From contig NZ_LNNH01000010.1 of NCBI RefSeq assembly GCF_001542915.1, positions 367,039 through 431,038 on the forward strand: a stretch of DNA of 64,000 bases, in the 5' to 3' direction. The DNA is from Peribacillus simplex. Its GTDB lineage: Bacteria; Bacillota; Bacilli; Bacillales; DSM-1321. The translations under genes were made by a program, and so were the position numbers. This document shows, one piece after another, positions 1 to 8,454 of this stretch (position 1 is its first letter; every line of letters begins with the position of its first letter). The notes below the pieces were generated by a model, which worked only from the letters and a program-made list of their open reading frames with translations, was not told the DNA's origin and made no database searches.

Positions 1-101
1 TCATATACTTTCAGGCTGTTTTCGTTTGCCCATTTGCACTGAATATATTTAATTGCTTTTTCTTTATACTCTGGATAATCTCTAACGCTAATAATTGGCA
101 T
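1..101 (-). CDS. GNAT-like N-acetyltransferase, N-terminal fragment
   Basis: The ATG at 101 follows an AAGGG ribosome binding site, and the reading frame stays open to the window edge, so only the first 33 residues are visible. They begin MPIISVRDYPEYKEKAIKYI and continue with a tryptophan-containing helix. From memory this resembles the start of small Bacillus GNAT acetyltransferases, but no acetyl-CoA binding motif lies inside the fragment. The family call is therefore tentative. Confidence 0.5.
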   Translation of the reverse strand, partial: MPIISVRDYPEYKEKAIKYIQCKWANENSLKVY

Positions 102-172
102 ATTGTTTTCCCTTCGTTAGCTTATTTTATATGAATTTATATACATTTTTTAATCAAATTTATTGTAGTAAA

Positions 173-1390
173 TTAGTTAAAGAAGATTTTCATTTTATTA
201 TGAGCCTTAACTAATGTAAAAGATAATATAGCTGAAATAAAGATTAGGATTGAACCGAATATATATACAGCTCGTACTCCAACAAAGTCAGCAATGAAGC
301 CCATTAGAAAAATGGATAAACCTGTAACAGTTGATAAAAGGATACCTTGGGATGCATACACCTTTGGTAAATGTTTGGCTTGAATATTTATTTGAAATGC
401 AGTTTGTTGAGCTACATCTCTTATTTGGTAGGCTGGACCCATTGCAACACAAAGCAGAAGAGCCAGTATAGGGTTACTCGTCAGCCCATATATTAACGTG
501 AAAATACTAAATAATAACGAACCGATCGCCATACTAAAAATTAAGTGCTTCTGTATGGTTTTAGCTATGAACAAGGTGATTATACCCCCAAAAATAGAAC
601 CGATATAATAACTTGCATTAATAAACCCCCACCATTGTTCCCCTTGGTTTAAGGCTTCTTTTACATACACCAATGTTATTGCTCCTATCCAAATGGAACC
701 TGCCATTCCCTCAATAACATCCATTAATGTAACCAGTCTAAGAGTTTGATTACGCCATAAAATACCCCATCCTTCATTCATTAGTGTCCATTTAGACTTA
801 TTTTCTATTTGAACTTCAACGTTATCCATAAAATATTTTGATGTAATATATAAAGCCAATACAGAAACCCAAAGCAATACTACATTAAAAGCCAAAGTTG
901 AATTATATCCCCAATTTATGACAGCAAAACCTGTAAAGCTATATCCAGCTATTTGAACAGATTGTGTTGTAATAGATAAAGAACTGTTAGCTTTCACAAG
1001 ATTTTCTTTCGGTACAATTTTAGGTGTAACAGAATTAAGTAACGGGTTTCCCCATCCTTCCATAAAAGATATAACTAAAATAAATAATAACAGAACATAA
1101 ATATGATTAGTTATAGGCAAGAAACCCAGAAGTAAGAAAGTAAGTATTATAGCCTTCAAACCTTGAAGACTCACAAGTAATTTAGAGAAAGTGAACTTTT
1201 TATAAAGTAATGGTGATGTAAGGCCAGCAATTAAATTAGCCAAGGCCTTGAATAAAGGAAATAATGAAGCCATTAATGCAGAATCAGTTTTTTGATATAT
1301 AAATGTGGTAATTACCATAATGTAAATGACATCAGCTAGGGCTATGCTTGTCTTAGCAAACCAGAAACTATAAAACGGTATCCCTTTCAT
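173..1390 (-). CDS. MFS transporter (MFS_1/MFS_3 type exporter)
   Basis: This is a 405-residue integral membrane protein with about 12 hydrophobic segments, the usual length for a 12-TM major facilitator. The frame is open up to 1426, but AGGAGAT lies just before the ATG at 1390 (MKGIPFYSFW), so this start is preferred. The loop SPLLYKKF after the second helix sits where the MFS loop 2-3 motif is expected. It most resembles EntS/macrolide-type exporters, probably drug or siderophore efflux; the substrate cannot be told from sequence. It is followed only by the GNAT-like gene, 71 bases downstream, so the two may share a transcript. Confidence 0.85.
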   Translation of the reverse strand: MKGIPFYSFWFAKTSIALADVIYIMVITTFIYQKTDSALMASLFPLFKALANLIAGLTSPLLYKKFTFSKLLVSLQGLKAIILTFLLLGFLPITNHIYVLLLFILVISFMEGWGNPLLNSVTPKIVPKENLVKANSSLSITTQSVQIAGYSFTGFAVINWGYNSTLAFNVVLLWVSVLALYITSKYFMDNVEVQIENKSKWTLMNEGWGILWRNQTLRLVTLMDVIEGMAGSIWIGAITLVYVKEALNQGEQWWGFINASYYIGSIFGGIITLFIAKTIQKHLIFSMAIGSLLFSIFTLIYGLTSNPILALLLCVAMGPAYQIRDVAQQTAFQINIQAKHLPKVYASQGILLSTVTGLSIFLMGFIADFVGVRAVYIFGSILIFISAILSFTLVKAHNKMKIFFN

Positions 1391-1473
1391 AATATCTCCT
1401 ATTAATAAATCTACCCACCTATACAATCCCTGTTTTTTACAATTATATCATTAAATACTTGTTTTCCTTAATG

Positions 1474-1550
1474 AACTATCCCGCCCCGATAGTTCCATGA
1501 GAAAAGGAGCTGCTGATCAGCTCCTGATAATGAAGTAAAGCACCCGTTAA
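1474..1550 (-). repeat. Triple-hairpin dispersed repeat, full copy
   Basis: Left stem AACTATC/GATAGTT around CCGCCCC, then a perfect GGAGCTGCTGATCAGCTCC palindrome at 1506-1524, then the remnant right module GCACCCGTTAA. The identical central palindrome recurs at 51727. Confidence 0.85.
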
Positions 1551-1588
1551 CCAATAAAAAACAACTAAAAATATAGTTTCTTTTCGAA

Positions 1589-1624
1589 GTAAAAGCGTGT
1601 TTTGAAAAAAGATACGCTTTTACT
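1589..1624. other. Hairpin in the 1391-1752 intergenic region
   Basis: Ten-base arms GTAAAAGCGT and ACGCTTTTAC flank an A/T-rich loop. It is probably the terminator of the leftward TetR gene at 1753. Besides this and the dispersed repeat I see nothing else between 1391 and 1752. Confidence 0.45.
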
Positions 1625-1752
1625 ATAATTAATGAATCATTCTTTTATTAAAGAAACTTGCCGAAACTGGTTAAAATAATCATTAGCATGACAGCTGCAA
1701 TCGATCGATCACAGAGACTGACATGATTGATAAAACTGGAATTTTGATGAAT

Positions 1753-2334
1753 TTATTTTAATAATGATAATATCATCGCTACAGAATTTTCTACAAATGA
1801 ACGCTCTGGACGAGATTTCATTAACACGGTAAGTCCGATTAATGAAACGACTAGTGTCTGTGCCAAAACTTTAGCATCAAGGCTGCTTTCGAGCTCACCT
1901 GAGCGAATACCTCGGACAATCGTTTCTTGAAATATGATCGAAAGATACATTTGATGCTCCCTTGTAAGGATTTCAAATTTTTCATCGTGAGGGGCAAGTT
2001 CCACCATTGTATTAATGCAAAAACATCCTTTGTTCGGACTTTCTTTATATTCCTCTTCCACCAAATCTTCAAAAAATGTTTGAAATGCTTCCTTTACAGA
2101 TAGATTGTTTTGAAATTTTGTTCGAATATGGGAAGCATGTAGCTTTGTATATTTGCGTAATGCAGCCTCAAACAATTTCTCTTTATCTCCAAAAGCTAAG
2201 TATAAGCTTGGTCGTTGTATCCCCATTTTGGCAGTCAAATCGCTTAGCGAAGTAGCCTTGTACCCCTTCTCCCAAAAAAGCAGCATAGCTTCATCCAACG
2301 CTTTTTCCTCATCAAATTCACGAAGTCGAACCAT
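1753..2334 (-). CDS. TetR/AcrR family transcriptional regulator
   Basis: The protein has 193 residues. Residues 8-55 form a TetR_N helix-turn-helix, with the typical ALDEAMLLFWEKGYKATSLS followed by MGIQRPSLYLAFGDKEKLFE. The C-terminal part is a helical ligand domain of usual length. The start lies 44 bases downstream of the SnoaL-like gene, so the two probably form one leftward unit. A candidate operator is present in front of that unit at 2899-2912. The ligand is unknown. Confidence 0.9.
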   Translation of the reverse strand: MVRLREFDEEKALDEAMLLFWEKGYKATSLSDLTAKMGIQRPSLYLAFGDKEKLFEAALRKYTKLHASHIRTKFQNNLSVKEAFQTFFEDLVEEEYKESPNKGCFCINTMVELAPHDEKFEILTREHQMYLSIIFQETIVRGIRSGELESSLDAKVLAQTLVVSLIGLTVLMKSRPERSFVENSVAMILSLLK

Positions 2335-2378
2335 AATACATCCCTCATTTCAAAAAACAAAATTTCTTCACTAGATAA

Positions 2379-2876
2379 TTAATCTTGTTCTTGATTCTTT
2401 TTTATTTGCTCAATGATTCCCAATCTGTCCACCTGAATCCAGTATTCCACTATTTTTTGATCCTCTAACAGGTATACGGCACTTCCTAATTCAATAACCT
2501 CTTTATTTGTAGGCAGATACCCCTCGTACTCTCCGATATGCATTCCTGTCTGCTTCCATCTGACATGAACTTTTTGATTTTGAGAAATTAATTCTTGGAT
2601 TTCTATTTTAAAATTCCCCCATGCATCTTTCATTTCTCTTATATGATCAGCATAATTCTCAGGTGACCTTTTAATTGTCACCATGCTTTCTGAATTCACT
2701 TGATGTGCTCTTACCTCTTTCGCCATAAAAAACTTAGCTTGTTCGGGGTTGCTACCTGACCTGACAACTTCAAAGAAGCTTTTTATAATCTGTTCGTTTG
2801 TCTGCAGGAATTTTGGAGCTGGTGAACCGCCCCCAGATATTTCCGTGAATTCGTTATTCCCCGGTATTTGATTCAT
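2379..2876 (-). CDS. SnoaL-like polyketide cyclase / NTF2-fold protein
   Basis: The protein has 165 residues. After a non-conserved 25-residue N-terminus comes a SnoaL/ester-cyclase pattern: QIIKSFFEVVRSG, then HVRWKQTGMHIGEYEGYLPT, then a C-terminal strand IVEYWIQVDRLGIIEQI. These resemble the NTF2-fold 'ester cyclase' family. AAAGGAGG lies 12 bases before the ATG, a slightly long spacing. It is the first gene of a likely two-gene unit with the TetR regulator and is divergent from the MFS gene at 3090. The substrate is unknown. Confidence 0.75.
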   Translation of the reverse strand: MNQIPGNNEFTEISGGGSPAPKFLQTNEQIIKSFFEVVRSGSNPEQAKFFMAKEVRAHQVNSESMVTIKRSPENYADHIREMKDAWGNFKIEIQELISQNQKVHVRWKQTGMHIGEYEGYLPTNKEVIELGSAVYLLEDQKIVEYWIQVDRLGIIEQIKKNQEQD

Positions 2877-2898
2877 GGATGATTAACCCTCCTTTTAA

Positions 2899-2912
2899 TT
2901 ACCAATCGGTAT
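2899..2912. promoter_or_regulatory. Candidate TetR operator and overlapping leftward promoter
   Basis: TTACCAATCGGTAT contains TACC/GGTA half-sites around AATC. It resembles the ACCNNNCGGT core seen at several TetR-family operators, such as LmrA/YxaF boxes. A TATAAT-type -10 (ATTATA on the plus strand, 2913-2918) lies beside it. Control by the TetR gene at 1753 is inferred. Confidence 0.45.
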
Positions 2913-3089
2913 ATTATAATCTTATTTAATTACAGTCCTAATGTCAAATTGTGATGATCATTTCAAGGACATCATTCTAATTACTGCTTAACTTACTTGA
3001 CATCAAAACGTTTTGTTGGTTATCCTTATAAGGAATTATTTTATACTGAACGATATATTATACTTTTAAGTACAAAAAGGAGGGAAGTT

Positions 3090-4349
3090 ATGGTGAAGGT
3101 GAAAGAAAAAACAACAATTAAAGGTGAAGATCATGATACGAAAACGAATCAATCTCAAATAGTATCCGGATCAACCATGACTCGCTACATGGCACTATTG
3201 TTTGCAACAGCCTGTGGGATGGCTGTCGCCAACATATACTATGCACAACCGTTGCTAGACTCCCTGTCGATCGAATTCGGTATCGCCCATTCATCCATCG
3301 GCATTGTCATCACCATTACCCAGCTTTGTTACGCCCTAGGACTGCTACTGCTGGTACCGCTCGGTGATCTACTGAATCGACGTCGGCTAATCATCAGTCA
3401 GATGCTTTTATCTGTATTGTCTCTGATTGTCGTCGGCATCGCCCCCATCATCACCGTGCTGTTCACCGGGTTAGCTGCGGTCGGGCTGCTTGCTGTGGTG
3501 ACTCAAGTGCTCGTAGCGTTCGCATCGACTTTGGCTGCCCCATCCGAGCGTGGACGTATAGTCGGCTTGGTGCAAAGTGGAATCGTGATTGGCATTCTGC
3601 TCGCACGAACATTCGCTGGTGTACTAACCGATCTCGCCGGTTGGCGTTCGGTCTATCTTGTTTCTGCCGCCATGATGCTCATCATGACCGGCGTGTTGTT
3701 CCGAGTACTCCCGCGTGATGAAAGCGAAAGAGAGTCACTTTCCTATCCGCAGCTGCTTCGTTCGGTGCTCACATTGTTCAGGCAAGAACGAATCCTACGC
3801 ATCCGCGGAGTACTGGCACTGCTGATTTTTACCGCGTTTAGCACATTGTGGACTTCGCTGGTGCTACCTCTCAGTGCTCCACCATACTCCCTTTCACATA
3901 CCGCAATTGGAGCGTTTGGTCTTGCTGGAGTTGCCGGAGCATTAGCTGCTGCTCATGCTGGAGGTCTGGCTGATCGAGGTCTAGGGCAGCGAACAACCTG
4001 CATAGCCCTAGTTTTATTGTTAGCATCATGGTTCCCAATCAGCTTTACCGAACACTCACTGGTCGCATTAGTCATTGGCGTTATCTTTCTTGACCTGGCT
4101 GTGCAAGCAGTACATGTAACCAACCAGAGTATGATTTTCAAAGTGCGTCCTGAGGCAAGAAGCCGACTTACTGCTGCTTACATGATTTTTTATTCCATCG
4201 GCAGTGCCATGGGTTCAATTATTTCAACCAATATATACGCAAACTATGGCTGGATCGGAGTATCTCTATTTGGTGCCTCTGTCAGCGCTTTGGCCCTTTT
4301 GTATTGGGTAATGACCTACCGTCTTACGGAGCAGATTAGAGAGAAATGA
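3090..4349 (+). CDS. MFS transporter
   Basis: The protein has 419 residues. The frame is open from 2997, but AGGAGG precedes the ATG at 3090. After a hydrophilic N-terminus of about 30 residues come 12 predicted helices, starting MTRYMALLFATACGMAVANI. The motif GDLLNRRRLI is the MFS loop 2-3 signature, and the RGRIVGLVQSGIVIGILLAR stretch fits motif C-type antiporters. YgaY-like multidrug or sugar efflux is likely. The gene is visibly more GC-rich than its neighbours, suggesting transfer. It is divergent from the SnoaL/TetR unit, which may control it. Confidence 0.85.
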   Translation: MVKVKEKTTIKGEDHDTKTNQSQIVSGSTMTRYMALLFATACGMAVANIYYAQPLLDSLSIEFGIAHSSIGIVITITQLCYALGLLLLVPLGDLLNRRRLIISQMLLSVLSLIVVGIAPIITVLFTGLAAVGLLAVVTQVLVAFASTLAAPSERGRIVGLVQSGIVIGILLARTFAGVLTDLAGWRSVYLVSAAMMLIMTGVLFRVLPRDESERESLSYPQLLRSVLTLFRQERILRIRGVLALLIFTAFSTLWTSLVLPLSAPPYSLSHTAIGAFGLAGVAGALAAAHAGGLADRGLGQRTTCIALVLLLASWFPISFTEHSLVALVIGVIFLDLAVQAVHVTNQSMIFKVRPEARSRLTAAYMIFYSIGSAMGSIISTNIYANYGWIGVSLFGASVSALALLYWVMTYRLTEQIREK

Positions 4350-4403
4350 TACCGATTTTTAGGTTGTTTGAAATTTTTCAAGACCTAAATCATACCAAGT
4401 TAC

Positions 4404-4441
4404 AAAAAGGGGTGATACATATTAAGATGTATCACCCCTTT
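4404..4441 (+). terminator. Intrinsic terminator of the MFS gene
   Basis: Arms AAAAGGGGTGATACAT and ATGTATCACCCCTTTT close a short loop. It does not belong to the dispersed repeat family. Confidence 0.9.
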
Positions 4442-4579
4442 TACTTCCTGTTCAACAAATGCACCCGCTTGTTCATAATTCCCCATGTTATCAACATGTA
4501 TACGGAGCTACTCACTTGTTAGAATAAGACTCCTTGATTTAGCGTCATAAATTTTATAGCTTACTTCAAACTTATGATC

Positions 4580-4645
4580 AAGTTAGCGCCATAAGAAAAG
4601 GCTGCCTCAGCAACCTATCTTATTGAAGTAAAGAACCCGTTAGAT
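4580..4645 (-). repeat. Triple-hairpin repeat, left end truncated
   Basis: GGCTGCCTCAGCAACC central hairpin and AGAACCCGTTAG right end. On the minus strand GGTTGC/GCAGCC plus TTTTC can terminate the hydrolase gene at 4706. Nearly identical to the copy at 12929. Confidence 0.75.
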
Positions 4646-4705
4646 TAAGTTACAATTCTTCACACTCTCTTTTTCAAGATAAGGAAAATGCTTCCTTATC
4701 TATAT

Positions 4706-5737
4706 TTATTTTATAAATGTATCGCACATCCATTCATAAAATTTTTCCTTCTCTTCAAATTGTGGATAATGAGCTGATTGTTCAAAAGTAATAAATTCTT
4801 TTTTATTTGCTTCGATCATATCAAAATAATTTTTTGCTGCATTAGATGATGTCATATAGTCGTATTTACCCATGATGAAATAGCATGGTATTTTAAGATC
4901 CGTTACTATAGTGGGTAAGGGATTTTTTAATACTTCCTTTAACAAAGTATTTTGAGAAAAGGATAACCCAAAGTTATAACGGATGACATCTAATAAGTTA
5001 TACTCACTGCTGAATAAAATACCTATGTTATCACCATCAGGGTTATCAATAAGTCTTGAGGCCCCGCCATATTTCATGACATAATTTCGCGGGGTGAACG
5101 TATCGCCATTTTTGATTTTTTCTGTTAACCCTTGTAAAAATAAGACATCATCCGTATTGCCAGCTTTTTGAGCCTGATTAATACTGTAGTTCAAACTGTC
5201 AATCTCGCTTTCTGTTGTATCACTCATCTGTCCGATACCAATATATGCTTCATATTTTTCAGGAGCTTCATAAGCAGCTTGCATGGCAATATATGTACCA
5301 TAAGAATGACCAATAAGTATAATCTTTTCTTTGCCAAGACGTTCTGATATATAATCCGTCATAGCCAATAAGTCCTCCACCAGTAAGTCTGAAGAAAGAT
5401 TGGAGTAGTCCTCAAAAAAATGATATGATTTTCCACTTGCTCTTTGGTCATAATTAACAACCGTAAAATTAGTTTCCAATAAGTCTTGGTATTGATCAGC
5501 ATATGGTATTTCCGGACATCCGGGTCCTCCATGTACAAAAATAATAACCGGATTATCTTTATCTTTACCACGTATCATGATTTCCTGACTACTTCCATTT
5601 ATCTCTACTTGTTCTAATGCACTTATACTGTTATCACCTTTTATATGAGAAGTCCATGTTGGTGAAAAAAGGGAAATGATTAATAATATTATAATAATTA
5701 TTCCGATACATTTTATTAATTTCTTTATATTTATCAT
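4706..5737 (-). CDS. Membrane-anchored alpha/beta hydrolase (proline iminopeptidase-like)
   Basis: The protein has 343 residues. Residues 8-25 form one N-terminal hydrophobic helix, without a lipobox, so it is likely tethered facing outwards. The hydrolase core shows HGGPG (69-73), YDQRASGKS (96-104), the nucleophile elbow GHSYG with Ser145, and a C-terminal SAHYPQFE with His323. The HGGPG pattern is typical of proline iminopeptidase and related S33 peptidases. The physiological substrate is unknown. A dispersed-repeat terminator lies downstream. Confidence 0.85.
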   Translation of the reverse strand: MINIKKLIKCIGIIIIILLIISLFSPTWTSHIKGDNSISALEQVEINGSSQEIMIRGKDKDNPVIIFVHGGPGCPEIPYADQYQDLLETNFTVVNYDQRASGKSYHFFEDYSNLSSDLLVEDLLAMTDYISERLGKEKIILIGHSYGTYIAMQAAYEAPEKYEAYIGIGQMSDTTESEIDSLNYSINQAQKAGNTDDVLFLQGLTEKIKNGDTFTPRNYVMKYGGASRLIDNPDGDNIGILFSSEYNLLDVIRYNFGLSFSQNTLLKEVLKNPLPTIVTDLKIPCYFIMGKYDYMTSSNAAKNYFDMIEANKKEFITFEQSAHYPQFEEKEKFYEWMCDTFIK

Positions 5738-5988
5738 TTAATTGCTTTCATTCCTTTCTACTTGATCAAAACAAAAATAGCAGTTGATGAATGAAATTCA
5801 CTACGCCCCGCCCTTTGTGGCTTTTATCCATCAAAATAAAAAGCTAGTGGAAATTACTATTTAAAGGAGATCATGAACAAGCTAGTGTGTAATTCCAAAT
5901 CAAAGAACCCTATGATATTTTACCTAAATTATGAAATAATTTCCATAAATATTTGATATTGTAAAGTACAATAAACTGTACACAACGG

Positions 5989-6070
5989 AACTAACCTGCC
6001 CCGATCGTGCCAAAAGAAAAAGCCGCCTTAAAGACAGCTCCGATGACCAGCTAACGCACCCTTTAGTTTA
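5989..6070 (-). repeat. Triple-hairpin repeat, full copy
   Basis: AACTAACCTGCCCCGATCGT left module, AGCCGCCTTAAAGACAGCT centre, CTAACGCACCCTTTAG right module. It lies directly 3' of the small leftward ORF at 6101. Confidence 0.85.
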
Positions 6071-6100
6071 ACAAGGGAAAAGATAAACAGTATTTCAACT

Positions 6101-6268
6101 TTAATACCTATTTTTCCAATTATCATAAAAATCTTTAATGGTTGAATGTATTCCATTTAGAGTAATTAAAATTAAGTACAGCATTATAACCGTAGCAATT
6201 TCTCCTGTGAAAAATGCAATAACAGCACCTCTTTCCCGAAAAATATTGAATTTGATGAAGATCCTCAA
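6101..6268 (-). CDS. Small single-helix membrane protein or gene remnant (55 aa)
   Basis: A TTG start at 6268 opens a 55-codon frame with a basic N-terminus (RIFIKFNIFRERG), one hydrophobic segment (FFTGEIATVIMLYLILI) and a polar tail ending DFYDNWKNRY. No good ribosome binding site precedes it and an in-frame TGA lies just upstream. It may be the 3' part of a decayed gene. The dispersed repeat sits immediately downstream, as for other leftward genes, which supports past or present transcription. Confidence 0.4.
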   Translation of the reverse strand: MRIFIKFNIFRERGAVIAFFTGEIATVIMLYLILITLNGIHSTIKDFYDNWKNRY

Positions 6269-6412
6269 GTTGTTGGTTCATATCTGACTTGGTTACGCAA
6301 AAAGGATAGGGAGTATAAAGGTGATGTATAGGTGAAGGATGGTTTGGATGATCAAAAGCACATAAGGCTTAAGAATGTTGATTCAGCTCCAGTGTTTTTT
6401 AAAGTAAAGTAA
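6248..6412 (+). pseudogene. Decayed rightward reading frame with in-frame TAG
   Basis: The frame reads EFDEDPQVVGSYLTWLRKKD and continues to GDV, then an in-frame TAG (6329-6331). It resumes as VKDGLDDQKHIRLKNVDSAP and ends with FFKVK and TAA. Composition is protein-like on both sides of the stop, and an intrinsic terminator follows at 6461. No start or ribosome binding site is visible, and I do not recognise the family. Confidence 0.4.
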
Positions 6413-6460
6413 ACTGTTTTTATGGTGACGTTTCTTGAACGGTGTATTAAACAATCGGGC

Positions 6461-6492
6461 GCGATTGCTGAACAATGAGCAATCGCTTTTTA
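6461..6492 (+). terminator. Intrinsic terminator after the decayed frame
   Basis: GCGATTGCT and AGCAATCGC arms are followed by TTTTTA. It would have served the remnant ending at 6412. Confidence 0.8.
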
Positions 6493-6541
6493 CTAGGCGG
6501 ATCCGAATAGTTCTATCAAATTATTAGATGTAATTAAGAAA

Positions 6542-6579
6542 CTCAGCTAATCTTCTGATGTGAAGGTAGCTGGGTTTTT
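6542..6579 (+). terminator. Second terminator-like hairpin
   Basis: CTCAGCTA pairs with TAGCTGGG and is followed by TTTTT. In the leftward direction it would lie 3' of the gene at 6691. Confidence 0.5.
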
Positions 6580-6690
6580 AAAGTTGGATGTGCAAAATAA
6601 CCCTTAAAATATACGCAAATTATCCGTCAAAGTGACAATTTTAAGAGTGTCTTAAAGTTTTAAACGACTCAGCCTAGTAGGGGTCTTAAG

Positions 6691-7095
6691 TCAATTAACG
6701 AAGTTTATTATTTCGCTTCTAATCTTAGCATTGCAAATTTGAAAACGTGTTATACCTAATATACAGTTACAGTCTTTACTAGATAATACTATCTTCCACT
6801 CAGCCGTTACATCCCAATTATTTGACTCTCCACTCTGATTACAAGTTAAGGTGTCTATAATTAAAGGGCCACTTCCAATATCTATTAAAGCGCTACTAAT
6901 TTCGGCTTTAATTTCTTCATTCGCTGTAAGCTCTTTGTTGTTATATAGAACTATCCTGTCATCATAATATAGAGGAATTTTATCTAGTTTATGTTGATTC
7001 CAGATATCATTGTAAAATTGGTATATAAAAGAGGTAATTTCAAATGATAACAATGTAGTTTGATTATAAGTTTCTAAGGTTAATTTAGAATGCAT
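6691..7095 (-). CDS. Unknown 134-aa protein downstream of a SAM-I riboswitch
   Basis: The protein has 134 residues and no membrane segment. It has an alpha+beta pattern, with helix SFEITSFIYQFYNDIWNQHK, then YYDDRIVLYNN, then strands WDVTAEWKIVLSS and LGITRFQICNAKIRSEIINF. This resembles an NTF2/SnoaL-like fold, but the match is weak. GGAG lies before the ATG. Its leader holds a SAM-I aptamer and terminator, so expression should rise when S-adenosylmethionine is low. That implies a role in sulfur or methionine metabolism, but nothing in the protein reveals the reaction. Confidence 0.75.
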   Translation of the reverse strand: MHSKLTLETYNQTTLLSFEITSFIYQFYNDIWNQHKLDKIPLYYDDRIVLYNNKELTANEEIKAEISSALIDIGSGPLIIDTLTCNQSGESNNWDVTAEWKIVLSSKDCNCILGITRFQICNAKIRSEIINFVN

Positions 7096-7130
7096 GTTAG
7101 TTCTCCTCTGCGTTAAAGTATTTTAAATAC

Positions 7131-7163
7131 AAAAAACCTCTCTATTTATAAAAAAGAGAGGTT
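7131..7163 (-). terminator. Expression-platform terminator of the SAM riboswitch
   Basis: On the minus strand AACCTCTC and GAGAGGTT arms are followed by TTTTTTG. It lies between the aptamer and the start codon at 7095. Confidence 0.9.
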
Positions 7164-7183
7164 ACATATTCTAAAATATGTTT

Positions 7184-7289
7184 CTTATCTTGCAAAGCAA
7201 ATTACTTTGCAGGAATTAGCACCTTTTCAAACATATGTTTGAAGGTTGCTGGGTTTCGCAGGGCCAGTCCCTCCACCTCTCTTGATAAG
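7184..7289 (-). ncRNA. SAM-I (S-box) riboswitch aptamer
   Basis: On the minus strand the RNA opens CTTATCAAGAGAGGTGGAGG and continues GGACTGGCCCTGCGAAACCC and AGCAACC, then GGTGCTAATTCCTGC, closing with GATAAG that pairs with the opening CTTATC. These are the conserved S-box core segments in the right order and spacing. The family binds S-adenosylmethionine and terminates transcription when it is bound. Confidence 0.95.
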
Positions 7290-7463
7290 TATTATGAATT
7301 TAAAGACAATTCTATCATATTTAAACAGCAAGTAAATTAATAATTGAAATAAAGTTAGCTTTTATGAATATAAAATAGATTTAATTTTAAAAAACCTTTT
7401 CATTGTTCAAAAACATCCTAATATTCTTCTTCCAAAGTATATAATTACTTTGATTTCTTGTTA

Positions 7464-7544
7464 CACTGTCCTGTCCCTTTAGTTGCATAAAGAAAAAGCT
7501 GCCTTAACGACAGCTCCAATCTTCAGGTAACGCACCCGGTAGAC
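7464..7544 (-). repeat. Triple-hairpin repeat, full copy
   Basis: CTGTCCCTTTAGTT left module, AGCTGCCTTAACGACAGCT centre, GTAACGCACCCGGTAG right module. It lies 3' of the gene at 7648. Confidence 0.8.
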
Positions 7545-7647
7545 TCTGTATTACGTGCTTAGATAGCACCATAAATAGCGTATTAATACTGAAAATTTTG
7601 CAATGGTTGGGACGCTACAGAAGCTTCAATACTATACTGACTCAATC

Positions 7648-8262
7648 CTATTTGCTTAACCATTCATCTGTTTTCTTATAAAAAGCTTCTACTAAGTCAG
7701 GTCTGTCAATTCCAGGCAAATCACCGGCTATATCATAGCCGTCTTGGCTAAGAACATAGGAAAGACAAGCATAGCTTTCTCTAAATTCAGATAACTCTTC
7801 CATAGGAACAGTTATATTGGCATTTGGATATACAGGTACAAGAGAATCTTTTTCGTAAATCCCTTCCATGGAAACGATATACCATTGTCCATTTATTTTT
7901 TGTACACTGAATACTAGTTTTGCATCAGAATTTAATTCAACTGGGTATCCATTAATATCTATTCGTTTTTGAATGGTTGCTATCATGATGGCAACCGCCT
8001 TATCACCATTGAGCCATATTTCAGTATTATAAATTTTATGTGGTGCGCGACCTGGCATCTTCTTGGAAGCTTCCACAAATTCATGTCCAGTTCCTTGAAA
8101 CCAGGAGATTGTTATCTTTGAATCAGATGTAAAGCATTTGTCCATTTCATCCCATAAAGCGTTATCTCTGCAAAAACGCTCAAATTCAATTAATTCTTTA
8201 ACACTTGCCTTATCAATAAGATCCTGTTGTGTATTTACTGTTGGTCTTTTTAATATCATCAT
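7648..8262 (-). CDS. SnoaL-like (NTF2-fold) domain protein
   Basis: The protein has 204 residues. The pattern LIEFERFCRDNALWDEMDKC followed by FTSDSKITISWFQGTGHEF and HKIYNTEIWLNGDKAVAIMI matches SnoaL_4 proteins related to scytalone dehydratase. A C-terminal extension follows, ending FYKKTDEWLSK. AGGAG precedes the tandem ATG codons. It is divergent from the PucR-type regulator at 8455, with a strong palindrome between them, so this gene is the likely target of that regulator. Substrate unknown. Confidence 0.75.
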   Translation of the reverse strand: MMILKRPTVNTQQDLIDKASVKELIEFERFCRDNALWDEMDKCFTSDSKITISWFQGTGHEFVEASKKMPGRAPHKIYNTEIWLNGDKAVAIMIATIQKRIDINGYPVELNSDAKLVFSVQKINGQWYIVSMEGIYEKDSLVPVYPNANITVPMEELSEFRESYACLSYVLSQDGYDIAGDLPGIDRPDLVEAFYKKTDEWLSK

Positions 8263-8317
8263 ATATGCATACTCCTATTTTTAAATGTATTTTATACGGT
8301 AGAACAATTTACATCAC

Positions 8318-8346
8318 AAAATATCTTGCCCTATGTAAGATATTTT
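8318..8346. promoter_or_regulatory. 29-bp palindrome between SnoaL-like and PucR-type genes
   Basis: AAAATATCTT and AAGATATTTT are perfect inverted arms around a 9-base spacer, about 55 bases before the leftward start. A second partial palindrome, TATTGT/ACAATA, lies at about 8411-8430 before the rightward gene. Both are candidate operators. Confidence 0.5.
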
Positions 8347-8454
8347 ACTCTTCGACTAAGTATATTGCCATGTACTAGGATTTGATATTGAAGTAGATAT
8401 TAAGTAAAATATTGTACTCCAGCACAATACTTTTATTATGGAGAAGATAGATAT

